From Arthonia radiata (Eukaryota > Ascomycota > Arthoniomycetes > Arthoniales > Arthoniaceae), in assembly GCA_002989075.1 (NCBI GenBank), contig PSQN01000017.1, positions 1,426,001 through 1,490,000 on the forward strand: DNA of 64,000 bases, written 5' to 3'. Position 1 is the stretch's first letter. Each line of letters opens with the position of its first letter. The notes under the pieces were generated by a model. The model worked only from the letters and a program-made list of their open reading frames with translations. It had not been told where the DNA came from and searched no databases. Of the stretch, positions 13,273 through 26,598 are shown piece by piece. The position numbers and the translations under genes are program-made.

Positions 13273-13438
13273 GTTTGGGTTCGTCCGAACAGTCCTCGTG
13301 GAATAGGAAAACCGTCTGGCTATCGTTACATACCTCTTCGAGTAAATATACTAGGGCGAGATGAGATCAATGATATCGCGCGCCGTTTATTGGCAGTGCT
13401 CGCAAATGCAGTTTGCGTCGCCTTCCCTTGAGACGTCA

Positions 13439-13486
13439 TGAAGCGATTCGGCACGCGGTTTTGCCGCTCTTTAGCGAATCGCTTCA
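13439..13486. promoter_or_regulatory. Nested inverted repeat upstream of a TATA-like run
   Basis: Bases 13439-13450 (TGAAGCGATTCG) are the exact reverse complement of 13475-13486. Inside the 24-base loop a second perfect pair, GCGG at 13455-13458 and CCGC at 13464-13467, is nested. The structure ends 2 bases before TATATATAAT (13489-13498). It lies between the divergent RsfS-domain gene and the small plus-strand frame at 13588. It could be a dimeric regulator site or a cruciform; the role is unknown. Confidence 0.55.
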
Positions 13487-13488
13487 GA

Positions 13489-13498
13489 TATATATAAT
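13489..13498 (+). promoter_or_regulatory. TATA-box-like element
   Basis: TATATATAAT lies 90 bases before the ATG at 13588 and directly after the inverted repeat. It is a plausible core promoter for the small plus-strand gene. Evidence is sequence only. Confidence 0.4.
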
Positions 13499-13587
13499 CG
13501 TGCTTCCGGGGTTTGCAATTTCATAGTACACCCTTCGCACCTCCAAACAACATAGTTAGTATAGACAACACCAATCACTCAGCTGCA

Positions 13588-13824
13588 ATGTCCAATACAC
13601 GAGAACGACCCGGGCACCCCCGGCATAGCAAAACGCAACGCACATTCGAAGTTGCGAATCAGTTCCCAGACTCGGAGCGCTTCAAAAACTTCCCGCCTGT
13701 TGCATGGGTTGTTCACCTGGTTCAAAACCTGGTTGCAGTTCTTTTGCTAGCAATCGGCAAGATGATCCAGTTGACGTTCATGCAAGAGAGGCCGAGTCGC
13801 AGAGAGAGGCAGAGAGGGTCGTGA
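13588..13824 (+). CDS. Small hypothetical membrane protein
   Basis: A frame of 78 codons from ATG 13588. The N-terminal half is polar and basic (RERPGHPRHSK); residues about 40-62 form one hydrophobic segment (PPVAWVVHLVQNLVAVLLLA), and the tail is Arg-rich. The frame remains open upstream to 13513, but this ATG is preferred because it follows the TATA-like run at a usual distance. I do not recognise a family. It could be a real tail-anchored small protein or a chance frame. Confidence 0.35.
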   Translation: MSNTRERPGHPRHSKTQRTFEVANQFPDSERFKNFPPVAWVVHLVQNLVAVLLLAIGKMIQLTFMQERPSRRERQRGS

Positions 13825-13972
13825 TCGGTATGCATATATGAGGGAGAGAGTTGAGACATGTCTCTGCTATATCGCTTGAGTTGCGCCAGCCGCCACGAGA
13901 AATCACCATCCTCCACCGCAATCATTCACGGGCGTCGCCATGCGCAGATCAATGCGCATACGCATCAGAGGC

Positions 13973-14383
13973 TCACTCATCAGCCTTCTTCAACTTCATC
14001 GATCCATCCTCATTTTTCTCCAAATGGTCAACCCGGGGACCGTGACCCAGCTTCATCCCACCAGGTCCGCGCCATGGGTTGTTCGCATCCTCCTGAGTGG
14101 TCTTCGGCTTCTCTTCATCCTTGAAGGCAAAGTCATCCGCATCGCTACCGAGGCGAGCGCGCCCGTCCTCGTGGGTCTTCTTCGCGCCTGTTCCAGCAGT
14201 TCCTTGCGACTCTTTGCGCTGGGGTCGGGCGTCGTCGTTGTGGGTGCGGGAGATGTTGGCCGAGGGCATGAAGTCGGGGATGACTGGGCCTGGGCCTAGA
14301 TTGGTATTGCCAGGCCCGATGAAGGCGTTGGCGTTGGGTGGAAGTGGTGGATGGCTTTGCTTGGAGCTTTGGTTGGAAGACAT
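13973..14383 (-). CDS. Hypothetical disordered protein, 136 residues
   Basis: A single-exon frame starting MSSNQSSKQSHPPLPP. It is rich in Pro, Gly, Asn and charged residues, with a GPGNTNLGPGPVIPDF stretch near residues 24-39, an NNPWRGPGGMKLGHGP stretch near 100-115 and a Lys-rich tail. Such composition suggests an intrinsically disordered soluble protein. No catalytic motif, signal peptide or membrane segment is seen. The even amino-acid pattern and the clean start make it more convincing than the frames opposite it. Function unknown. Confidence 0.5.
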   Translation of the reverse strand: MSSNQSSKQSHPPLPPNANAFIGPGNTNLGPGPVIPDFMPSANISRTHNDDARPQRKESQGTAGTGAKKTHEDGRARLGSDADDFAFKDEEKPKTTQEDANNPWRGPGGMKLGHGPRVDHLEKNEDGSMKLKKADE

Positions 14384-14915
14384 TGTTCCTGTGGTGTAAT
14401 TGAATTTGAAGAGATGTGTGGTGATTGAGAGCTTGTGCCCACACCTGCGAAGTTGTCGGCAGGCGCAGAGTGGTTTTGAGAAATGTCTCGTCTGATTGAA
14501 GGCTGGCGTTGTGGATGCGTGAGATGATGGTTTGGATGGCTTTTACGATGTTTCAAAGAATCAGTAAAGTCACTTTGTAGTGTCTTTTAGGCAGTCGCGT
14601 TCCGATCTCGTGAACAAGTGACTCTTGGTAATATTTAAGGAAGTAGTTTAGATGGTTCGAACCCCACCGGCGGAGTCGAGCGTTGCCATCCGAGCGAAAA
14701 CGTGCTACATGACATCATCGGTCGCTTCGGCGCGCAACGTAGCAAGGGCACCATCTCAACAACGATTATCTACTGTGGATAGTGTGAGAATGGACGACGC
14801 TGATGCTGTCTTGAGAAGCCTCAATTGTGTTTACTGCGGGCGCAATACAGACTTTAGAAATTCTGCATTATCTATACCAAGAGCCACGGATCGCTGATAA
14901 GGCTCCTGATTCATC
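14384..14915. other. Spacer between small hypothetical gene and PRP43
   Basis: 532 bases: promoter side of the 136-residue gene and 3' flank of PRP43. A GGTTCGAACCCC string at 14653-14667 resembles a tRNA T-loop, but no cloverleaf can be drawn. Otherwise nothing seen. Confidence 0.5.
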
Positions 14916-17253
<2,338 letters not shown>

Positions 17254-17757
17254 CGGTAAGAGTCAAAGTCTTGGAATTGAAGGATCGTATATCTTGCAGC
17301 GATGAAGGCGATGATTTCTTTGGGTCTGAATCGATAGACTTGCAATAGTGCAGAGGCTAGCGGAAAAGACCGTGTGAGGATGCGGTGGGTGATATCCAAG
17401 CAGTCTAACGCGTGCGTAGCTCCGAGCATGGAAACGTCACGAACATTTTAGACGCGTCCGCTGAGATGTTCGCCAGCAGCAGTTTTCATATTCTATTTCA
17501 TCACTTGATGAGGCTGCTCCATGCGAGAATACAAGAAGCAACATACTGGAAAGCAAAATCGTCTTCTAACTTAGCTACAAGTCTCGCGAGATCGATCGTA
17601 ATTAGGCAGCTTTCAGACGCCATTCTCTCAACGTTTCGAACCTCAGCCCACGCCGACGAAAGATGTAAGAGAGCAAAACACGTTTGCGTGGAGCCATTGA
17701 GGGTGCTCGTCTTGCAAGACTGGTCTACGTTTCGAACTCATTGAGAATAAAGTAAAA
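17254..17757. promoter_or_regulatory. Divergent promoter region between PRP43 and PRMT5
   Basis: 504 bases separate two start codons facing away from each other, so both promoters must lie here. No clear TATA box or repeat was picked out. A 110-codon plus frame at 17412-17744 is not convincing. Confidence 0.55.
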
Positions 17758-20231
17758 ATGGACGTGGGTAGTGCGACCCAGCAGCAATTTGAAACCGTCC
17801 CCTTTTACGTCGGCCACCATGAGCAATCCAGAAAAGAGCTCGTGACAGAGGAAATCTTCCATCACGCCGAGGACTTAGGAGTCAGTTCTCGCAATTTCGT
17901 AGTCCTTCATAACAAATGCTCATTCACTATGTAGTATGACTTCCTCACCGTGCCTATCACGAATGAGGCGCACCGTCGTCGCATTCTGGACGAGTTTTCC
18001 AAACACCAGAGCGAGAAACATATTTCACACGAAGATGCTCAAAACCTCTACTCCGAAATAAGCTCTCTAAAAACTGGGGAGACAGAAGTGTCCCCCGGTG
18101 AGGTCTCCTCACGGTTGCTATACTTTGTTAGTGATTGGATAGAACTCGCAAGCCCGGAGCCCTATATTGCCGATCTCGCAAAACAGGTCCTTTTGCAAGA
18201 AATCACATACGCTGGGTTCTGTGGGGCGACGAACATTGTGCTGCATGGACCGAAGCCTGGCTCGCAGAGAAACCGGATAGCCAATTTTGCTAGTGCGGTC
18301 AGGCAAGCACAAGCCGCGTCACCCAGTGTGAACATATCCATTTTGCTACCTCCAATATTCGGGCCGACCGATCAAGACGAGAACAGTTTCCACAAAGGCA
18401 TCAACGGATCAATTACAGATGGTGATGTCAATGAGTCGCGAGTGCCCCAACCAGATGCCCTAAGTAGTTGGGACATGTGGCACCTGATCAGAGCAGCTTG
18501 TCATTATGATAACCGCGTCAACGTTGGTAAGAAGCAATGACAGACAGAGCCTCGAGGATGGAAGCTAATGAATTGATAGCTCTAACGATACCCAAGCGTC
18601 TTCCGCCAAACTTTGTGCTCGATCGCTGGCTCAGCGAGCCGATCCGGATTATTCATCTGCCCGCCACGTCCTTCACACCCAACAAAATGAACGTCGACGT
18701 TCTCACTCCTGCCCACCAAAGCTTCCTCTCACGCAGCTTGCGCGGCAAGGTCTCACCCTGGATTTTGCTCAGTGGAATCGGGCCACTGCCCGGCTTGGAC
18801 GACGAAGCGGATGGCGACTTCGAGGCAAATTTAAATGGGTTCAGTGAAAGACCATGTGCATCGGAAATCGGGTTTGCCCAGCTCTCCCCTCAGCAGACGA
18901 GTCCGCACCTCATGTACCTGCGAGAACACCTGCAGCGCCGCCAGCCTGCACGGTCGGCTTTGGAGAAATACGGCGCAGGCTACCAAGACTGGCCGCAGAG
19001 CCCGCTTCAGCCGCTTGCAGACAATCTGGACTCAATGACCTATGAGGTATTCGAGAAAGATCCGGTGAAGTATGCGTGGTACGAGTGTGCCGTCCGGTCT
19101 GCGCTTGAGGATTTACGAGCTGAGGGGTGGCCACGTGCTGGCAATGGCGGGAAAGCTGTCGTCGTAGCTGTCGTCGGCGCAGGACGAGGTCCGCTCATGC
19201 AGCGGGTCCTGCAGGCCAGCGCAGCCACCGGAATCGAGGTCGACGCCTGGGCACTCGAGAAGAACCCATCAGCCTTCGTGCACTTGCAGAAACGCAATAT
19301 CAGCGAGTGGAGCAATCGCGTACACCTCGTGCAGAGCGACATGCGCTCATGGACCGGCCCGAAAGCAGCCCACGGTGAACGCGTCGGCATCAACATTCTC
19401 GTATCAGAGCTTCTAGGCTCACTAGGCGATAACGAGCTCTCGCCCGAATGTCTAGAAGGTGTGCAGCATCTCCTCCACCCTACCCACGGTATCTCTATAC
19501 CATCCATTTACACCGCCTTCGCCACGCCAGTAGCAGCGCAGGAGCTCTGGAGGACGATCAAATACCGCGCCTCGCCCGCCACAACAAGCGGGAAGATTGA
19601 AGATCCACTATCGTTGCCTTACGTGAGCTGGCTGCACTCTTTTGACTATCTGTCCAGCATGCAACCTGAAACATCAAAGGACAGTCGCCCAGTAGTCGAA
19701 GACCTCTGGTCCTTCCACCACCCCATCCCTCAACACCATCTCGACAGCCCTGCAGGGAAGTCGAATCACCACAATATCCGCACCGCCCACCGCACCTTCC
19801 GCATCCCCCACCGCGGCGTCTGCCACGGTATCGCAGGCTACTTCGAAGCCGTGCTGTACGACCGATCCTCAACTCTTGCTCGGTTCTCGCTATCTACCAC
19901 CTCTAATGCCCAGCCATCCTCCACACGACCCACAACCCTCCCTCCACCCGTACACCCGTGGCCCTCAGATCCCTCACATGTCGTCCTCTCCACCAACCCG
20001 CTCACCATGCCCACCGCCTCCCCTAACATGATCAGCTGGTTTCCGCTGTTCTTCCCCTTCAAGACGCCTTTCTACGTACCTGATAACGGCGAGTTCGAGC
20101 TAGGCATCTGGCGCAAGACGGACGGGCGAGGCGTGTGGTACGAGTGGTGCGCCGAAGTATTCGGACCGGATGGCGAAAAGGTGGGAGAAAGTGGGTGGTG
20201 TAGTAGTGAGGCTGCGCCGTGTCTATTATGA
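17758..20231 (+). CDS. skb1: Type II protein arginine methyltransferase PRMT5/Skb1/Hsl7
   Basis: The enzyme makes symmetric dimethylarginine on histones and Sm proteins. Exons 17758-17880, 17935-18526 and 18580-20231 join to 788 residues. Exon 1 ends at a GTCAGT donor and the join gives LGYDFLTVPITN, the start of the TIM-barrel domain. The Rossmann methyltransferase domain holds VVGAGRGPLMQR near residue 437, where S-adenosylmethionine binds, and the double-E loop SELLGSLGDNELSPE near 515. The C-terminal beta-barrel has the conserved HRTFRIPHRGVCHGIAGYFE. Introns of 54 and 53 bases are typical. The ATG at 17758 is the first in frame. Assignment is firm. Confidence 0.95.
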
Positions 20232-20796
20232 GTATCGAAGAGCTTGGGGTGATCTGGTTGCTTAAGGTGTTTGTCACCTGACATGCTGTTAGAAGGGCTA
20301 AAGGTAATATACGGAGCTTTCATCTTGTTGACCACGTAGACTATCTTTCGAGTCCCGTCATTTCCTTCACTGACATGTCCGCTTCCATTTCATGTCGCAG
20401 AGAAAGCGCTCAGGTTACCAAGACACGTTTCTGGATCTCGCGCTCAAGATACCTTCCAGAGCACCTCTCTTGAAGAACACTACTCTTAGAAGACTGCGCT
20501 TTAGGCACTCTTGTTACAAACGGTCTCCTAAATGCGGTCTTTGCGACGCAGCTCCTGCGCGCACTTCCTACACCACATCTGTGAATTACCTCCCCTGAAC
20601 CACTCACAGATCTAGTCGCCAACCCACTTACCATACCACTCCCTCTCAAGCAGACTCCCTCAAGATATTGCCCTCTAACACATTCTCCATTAAACGCCAC
20701 CCCTAACGCACTTTCTCAACCGCCCCCCTCAAAACGTCCCATCACAACACCTCCACCAACCTATCCCCCTCAAATCCCCCTCCGTCATCCCAGACT

Positions 20797-20908
20797 GCTC
20801 GCCTCAAACCACTCGCCTCAAACCACTCGCCTTAAACCACTCGCCTCAAACCACTCGCCTCAAACCACTCGCCTCAAACTACTCGCCTTAAATTACTCGC
20901 CTCAAACC
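20797..20908. repeat. Minisatellite, 14-base unit, 8 copies
   Basis: Eight head-to-tail units of ACTCGCCTCAAACC, with a few C/T variants (CTTAAA, CAAACT, TAAATT). The flanks on both sides hold decayed relatives, so the array probably used to be longer. Confidence 0.85.
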
Positions 20909-21420
20909 ACTTCCCTCAAAACACACCCTCACTCCACTCCCCGCAACATCGCCGCCAACATACTTCCCTGAGCCACTCCGCACCAGGCTTGTATCCACCT
21001 ATCCCCAACCTCGGCCCCGAGAACAACCCCTTGACCACATGCACAGTTACCACCACCCTATGTCTATCGCATCTCTCACAGCGCGTCTCAGATGAGGTTA
21101 CATAAGGAATAAGAGTACCAGCAATAGATTGCTACTCGACACGCCTGCTGATTATAAATCCTGTAGATGGTATGACTTCGATGCTATTGTTACGTGAACA
21201 TTGAGTCAATAGAAAGGCGGGGTTTTTCGTAAGCAGCGATTCATGACGAAGCCTTCAGCATAGGTGAGACATACGGTACACATACTGGCGAACCTGCAAT
21301 GGTATTTTAGATAAAGAGGAGTGCCGGGTAAGGGGGATGCGAAGGGGGCGTGCACGCAAGGGAGGAGGTAATGAGGTGATGAAGGCACGCGTAGGTGAGA
21401 TATCGGAGGTGAGTTATAGG

Positions 21421-21600
21421 AGGGTGGGTGATAGGAGGGTGGGTGATAGGAGGGTGGGTGATAGGAGGGTGGGTGATAGGAGGGTGGGTGATAGGAGGGT
21501 GGGTGATAGGAGGGTGGGTGATAGGAGGGTGGGTGATAGGAGGGTGGGTGATAGGAGGGTGGGTGATAGGAGGGTGGGTGATAGGAGGGCGGGTTACAGA
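21421..21600. repeat. Minisatellite, 15-base unit, 11 identical copies plus one variant
   Basis: Eleven perfect head-to-tail units of AGGGTGGGTGATAGG (21421-21585) followed by a decayed unit at 21586-21600. Each unit has two G-triplets, so the plus strand can in principle form stacked G-quadruplexes. The identity of the copies suggests recent expansion. The RRVGD frame through it is a consequence of the 15-base period. Confidence 0.93.
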
Positions 21601-22133
21601 AACGGGTGAATACTGGGCCAGTGATTACGGATGTGATTGTTGAACTCGGGTTGGCTGCTGAACTGGGGCTGGCTGCTGACCTTAGGGTGGTTGTTGAACT
21701 GGCTGTGGCTGTTAAGCTGAGTGTGAGGGCTGGACTAGGTACAGTGGTTGAAACGGTAGGACAAAGAGTGCGAGCGGCACTTGGGAGGTTCAGGTATGAA
21801 GGGAGAGGGAGAGCTTGTTAGGCAGATTTAGGATTCGTAAAATATGTGACATGGTGAAAGGGTCGCAGTAGACGGTCTGGACCTTGCCACGACACCTGGC
21901 ACTAGCATCTACCGAGACTGAGAGCGTGCTAGGCTGTTCAAGACATAGATCTGTAATGAGCTCTATTGCATTCTGGACCGTATCATCTCGTGAAAGCTGG
22001 GGTATCTATCCGTATCCATTGCGGCCGTGATCTCATGAACTGCGCGCCCCAATAGGGAGCACTTCACCTGCCCACCTCCGCGTTCTGCACCCTTGCCCGC
22101 CCCAGCACTGCCGACAGTAGCGGCATCACCTGC

Positions 22134-23385
22134 TCATCTCCTTCTCCCCCAACTCCTCGCCTCCTCCCACACGCCCTCCAGTCGCCACCGTGCCCACCGT
22201 TCCCGCCGCTCCATCCACCCGTTCCAAAACCGACTCAGCACAACACTACTATGTGCATGCTCCTCCGCAAAACACAGACTGTCGCCTCCTCTCGCGGCCA
22301 CGACTCTGGCGGCTTCCCGTAGTAGGGCCTCGCCGATTCCCTGATCCTGAAATTTGCGGGAGACACTCCAGCCGCGAACGATGCCGCGACCTATCCGGCG
22401 CGGTTTGCGGCATTTACCGTGACCAGGGAGTTCGCGGAGGCGGTAAGACAGGACGAGGGTGCCAAGGACGGTGGGGTCGGCGTCGGCTGTATCGTGGGAG
22501 GACGGAACGGCGACGATGACCTCGTCGTGGGCGAGCCAGGTGGTATCAATGGAGAGGGAGGCTTCGCGGTAGGGGAGGCGTAGGGCGAGGTAGGCGACGG
22601 CGGAGGCTATGAGGACGCAGATGGACCATGTGGTGAGGATGGCGAGGGAGAGACGTATAGGCCCGATCGCGGAGATGTATTTGCCGTTCCATTCGGTGCG
22701 GGTGGTGAAGCGAACGAGACGATCGATGAGGAAGAGGAAGAGGGCGAGGCAGGTGACGGTGAGAGGGTGGGTTAGGATGGCGCGGAGGGCGGTGAGCGAT
22801 TGGAAGCGGACGGTGGCGGCAAGGACGTCGAGGGCTTGGGTTTTCAGGGAGGGGTCGGCGGTGAGGTAGACGTTATGGATGCTTTCTTCATTGAAAGGGG
22901 GTTCGAGGTCGCTGTGACGATCTTATGTTAGCGAACAGGTCGTGCGGGGCCACCAGGCGGTGTGAAGGGTACGCCGTACTCATCGAACCTTATGGCGGGC
23001 TTGTGAATACTGCCCTTGCGCGAGCGCTGGCCTCTTCCTTCATATTCACTCGAGGAGGTGGAGTCACACGACCTGTTTTGCTTGTGTGCCTTCGCCGGTG
23101 GACGTGACAGGCTTATTGGCTTGAGGTCTTGTAGAGTTTGTGTATGAGGGCTCTTCTCGACATCTGGCAGGGGTCGTACGACTGGACTGGGTGAAGGTAG
23201 AGGAGAAGCAGAGTTCAAGCGCAAGTTATCGCCAAGAGACGAAAGGAAAGCTAATGTCGTTCGTCAGCCTCGTCGTGTAGTGGGATGTGGAGGGGCTTAC
23301 CAGCAGATGTCTTCAAGGTGATGATGCCATCTTGAACAGCAGAATGACCGAAATGATTATCAGGGGGTGGCAGCAATCGAGCCAT
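22134..23385 (-). CDS. GNAT-family N-acetyltransferase with two membrane segments
   Basis: Three exons, 23385-23301, 23250-22980 and 22911-22134, give 377 residues. Exon 1 encodes MARLLPPPDNHFG and leads into DGIITLKTSAAFLSSLGDN. A Ser/Pro-rich linker follows, then two hydrophobic stretches (AILTHPLTVTCLALFLFLI and IRLSLAILTTWSICVLIASA), then a GNAT core with the acetyl-CoA loop VSRKFQDQGIGEALLREAA and a downstream HSSVVLSRFWNGW helix. Acetyl transfer from acetyl-CoA to an unknown substrate at a membrane is the likely role. The donor of intron 2 (GTACGG) is chosen because it joins FDD to DLEPPF and leaves a CTAAC branch site; a nearby alternative donor cannot be excluded. The last exon lacks an early ATG, so it is easily missed. 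Confidence 0.8.
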
Positions 23386-24336
23386 ACCTCATGGCTGAAA
23401 ATGAAAGCGAGATGCAGATAGGAAGGGCAGAAGATAGTAATAATGTTATGGATACAAGTGGTGAACGCGATAGGCGATGACGGAGAGAGACTACGCAAGA
23501 AACGGCGCGGCTAGGCATTATTAGAAGCATGGCAAGCTGTAGACGGGTCGAGCGATGAGACAAGCTGTCGGATGCGGTCGAGTGGCAGCCAGGACGCCAA
23601 AGAAAGAGGGGCGAATGGTGGGAAAAATGTGGTTGGTGTTGCGTGTGGATGGTGTGAGGATCAGCGAGAGGCGTGCCTGACTCTAATCGGACTGCTTATC
23701 TCTTGACATTTCTAGCAGGTGTCGCTGCCGCAGAGCTGCTTGACAGACCATAGGCAGTCTAGATGTCAGTATCGCCTTGTAGAAGTCATTCATCACCCCG
23801 CACACTTGGCGAACGATGGGTTGCAATCCTTGAAGAGTCGTCACCTCGACGCGACATGCGGACGTGCAGTGTTTCAAGATGAAACGAATTGTGGGAGGAG
23901 GAGCGGCATCCGATTTTAGAATCCTCACTTTGAAACGGCAGCTTTTAACCCTTGAGCTCGGACATCGGACGGCTCCGTGATGCAGCTCTCCTTTTGCTGT
24001 GGCTCAGACTACCGCCTCTCGTTTATGAGCTACCTACAATAATGCATTCTCCCTCGGTGCTGTACCGGTGACGATGATGGACGCGTGTCTCTGTAACGAT
24101 ACCTGTCTTTTGACGTTTTTGTATCCGCAGCTTCATCTGTACAGAAAGTCGAATGGTCTATGAGGCGTTCGTGCTGCTTCAGAATGCCAGCAAATGCGAC
24201 CCTCCCAAACACCCGGCCCCTGTACCAAATCCCAGACGCCTGCGCTCTAGCCTTTTGGTCAAGCTCTGTCAAGCTCTATCTCACCAGTCCTGCTGTATCA
24301 CGTCCTTATCTTGCATGTGAGGCTCTCAAACTCGGA
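23386..24336. other. Spacer between GNAT gene and kinase gene
   Basis: 951 bases: promoter side of the GNAT gene and 3' flank of the kinase. Short frames of 60-81 codons on both strands have no recognisable features. No repeat or RNA gene is seen. Confidence 0.5.
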
Positions 24337-26598
24337 TCACTTCTTGCCTTCTGATGATCCAGCTCCTGGCTCCAGTGTGTGTTCGTGCCCGGCAGCCCGA
24401 TGCACATGTCCGCTCTCGTCCTGACTGCAGCAATCGCGCTGCAGCCAAGCCTCTTTATTGATCTCCTCTAAATCCGCGCGCGTTGCAGGATCTGTGTCCA
24501 GCATCCGTCCGATCACATACCTGCTCTCTCGCGGCAACAAACGTAGCAACCGCCATGGCCCTCGCAGCGATTGCTGACTTGACGAAGCATTTGTTGCTGT
24601 TGACGCTGTCGAAGGGGCCACGCTGGCGTCGTCACCGGCAGACACCGAGCCGTGGTGTGACCTGTCGTGTTGATGAGAAGCGCTGCCATCGTCCGTGGCT
24701 GATGGCCGTCTCTTCAGGCTTTCGATCGAGGGAGTACCAGGGCTTGGTTCCGCCACGAAGTATTTATAGCTGACATCACTTGTACGAGGTAGCTTCCACG
24801 GAAAGCGCCTGAGCGCCATGCAACAGTATATGATGCCGAGCGACCAGATATCGACCGCCTGGGGATTGTACTTGTTTTCGTCGTAGACCTCCGGCGCGAG
24901 GTAAGGATCAGATCCAACAATACCTGTAGAAAACGGGTAAGCCTCGAGATTGCGCTTTCAGTGCGACAAGGACTATGTACTCACCTGATGCTTTGACAAT
25001 CTCGTCCTCAAATGGATATTGGTAGACCACCGCGGACCCGAAATCAATCAGCTTCATAATCCCCTTGTCGTTCACCACCACGTTGTCCAACTTCAAATCA
25101 CGGTGAGCGAGACCCATAGCATGCAGGTACTGTACACCGCTGAGGATCTGCATCCAACAGCACGTCACCTCCTCTCGGCTCATTTTGCCCGTCATGACGC
25201 AAGCAAACAGATCAAATGGTGCGTACTCCATGACCTCGTACCAGTTGCCCTTCTCTTGTATTATGTCCAACGTCTCAATAATATTGCCGTGGTGAAGGGT
25301 CGATCCAACACAAAACTCCGCAGTCACCTTCTTGTTGTACTCTTTCTCCGACTCGTACGTATGTCGAGCTCGAAACTGCTTGACCGCAAATGTCGTGCCG
25401 TCGCTCGCTCGCTTGATAAGCCGCACCGAGCCCCCAGCGCCTGATCCCAGCACCTTCCCGAACTTGCCATACTTGCTCTCCAATCCATGGTCGTCCGAAA
25501 ACGGCATGGGAGTATTGCTTTCCCGATGTTGTGGTGGCGTGTGAGATCCAGTTGACATTGTGAGTGACGATTTCTTTGATTTGCCATCCGCGGAATGGTG
25601 TTTGTGTTTGTGGCCAAATTTGAAGAAGCGTTTGAGGTCATGCATCGAGCCAGCGGGCTTCTCCTTCTCTGCGTGTTCATCATGAACGTGATACAGGCCG
25701 CCGAAAATGCCGCTCTTGCGGTTATTCTGAGCAGTCTTGGATTCGGATCCAGGGTCTTGTCGCGGACGTGGGCGGCTCGGCTCTGGTGGTCCTATTATAC
25801 CGCTGCTCCGGCGCGGATCGCCAGCAGGAATGTGTTTGTACCGAGGATCATAATACTCGGCACCAGGAGCTTGTGGTAATCGGGGGTTGCGCGCATACGG
25901 GTTTTGCTCTTCAATTCGAGGGGCAATAGAATTACGTGGAGAGGAAACGCCACTACCCTTGCGAGCTGGGCTTGTCGTTCTTGATCCTGGAGCTGACCGT
26001 GATGCTTCCTTGCCAATGCCAGTTTCGCCCAATGCTCTGCCTGTACTAGGTCTGGAGCCGAGGAGTGTAGACTGCGACGAGGATGGTGGCGCTTGCTTGT
26101 CCTTCTCATTTGAAGGTGGACTCATCTGTGGTGTGAGCACTGGCGGCTCTGGGGCCTTCTTCACCATGTTCGGAGTTGAGCCATGTCCTCGCTTCAAGCC
26201 GCCTTTGCCTCCGGAAGCGGCGGGTGTGAGGGGCGGAGACTGCGCGGCGGATGCGGTGGGAGTGCCTCGAGCAGATGGGGCGTGTGAACCCGCCTGCGGC
26301 GAAGGTGACGGCGCCTGCACGAAAGGTCAGCAAGTTAGATGGCGAAGCAAAGCTGATTGATCTCAGGCCTTACTCTTGAAGCGGGCAAAGAGACTGGCTC
26401 GAAGTTGAAATCCTCCATTCGCTTTGACTGCAGTCGAGACTTTTGCATACTAATCGAGAGATCTCTAAGCTCTTTCTGCACTTCTGGAGCAACGTCCTGT
26501 CTCTGATTTGCGTCGTTCTCGGCTTCCAAATTTCCTACTTGCTGATTAGGCTCGATTTCCTGGGTCTGTTCGCTAAAGCGAACGCCCGACTCGGCCAT
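24337..26598 (-). CDS. hal4: Serine/threonine kinase of the HAL4/SAT4 (NPR1/HRK1) family
   Basis: Kinases of this fungal family adjust potassium uptake and the stability of plasma-membrane transporters. Exons 26598-26374, 26314-24985 and 24923-24337 give 713 residues. The first 360 residues are Ser/Pro-rich and disordered, with [17 protein letters not shown] and an [17 protein letters not shown] stretch just before the catalytic domain. The kinase core shows the glycine loop GSGAGGSVR near 365, the ATP lysine in FAVKQF near 387, HRDLKLDN near 478, DFGS near 498 and the activation segment [17 protein letters not shown]. The C-terminus HEHTLEPG...KK is a hallmark of the group. Introns are 59 and 61 bases. 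The exact paralogue within the family is inferred. Confidence 0.9.

Larger units (their letters stand above)
20232..22133. other. Gene-poor spacer with degenerate C-rich and G-rich minisatellites
   Basis: 1.9 kb between the convergent PRMT5 and GNAT-type genes. From about 20560 to 20960 the plus strand is C-rich with many variants of CCCTCAA and ACTCGCC, culminating in a regular 14-base array. From 21421 a 15-base G-rich array follows. Frames across the arrays only reflect the repeats. No gene is supported. Confidence 0.7.

Noticed and set aside
14653-14667. T-loop-like GGTTCGAACCCC suggesting a tRNA
   Set aside because: The T-stem bases do not pair and no acceptor, D or anticodon arm can be drawn upstream.
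20797-21600. Repeat arrays considered as CRISPR
   Set aside because: Units are directly adjacent without unique spacers and the genome is eukaryotic; they are minisatellites.
21337-21609. Frame encoding RRVGD repeats as a repeat protein
   Set aside because: The period of the DNA array (15 bases) leaves three frames open at once; there is no non-repeat domain or promoter.
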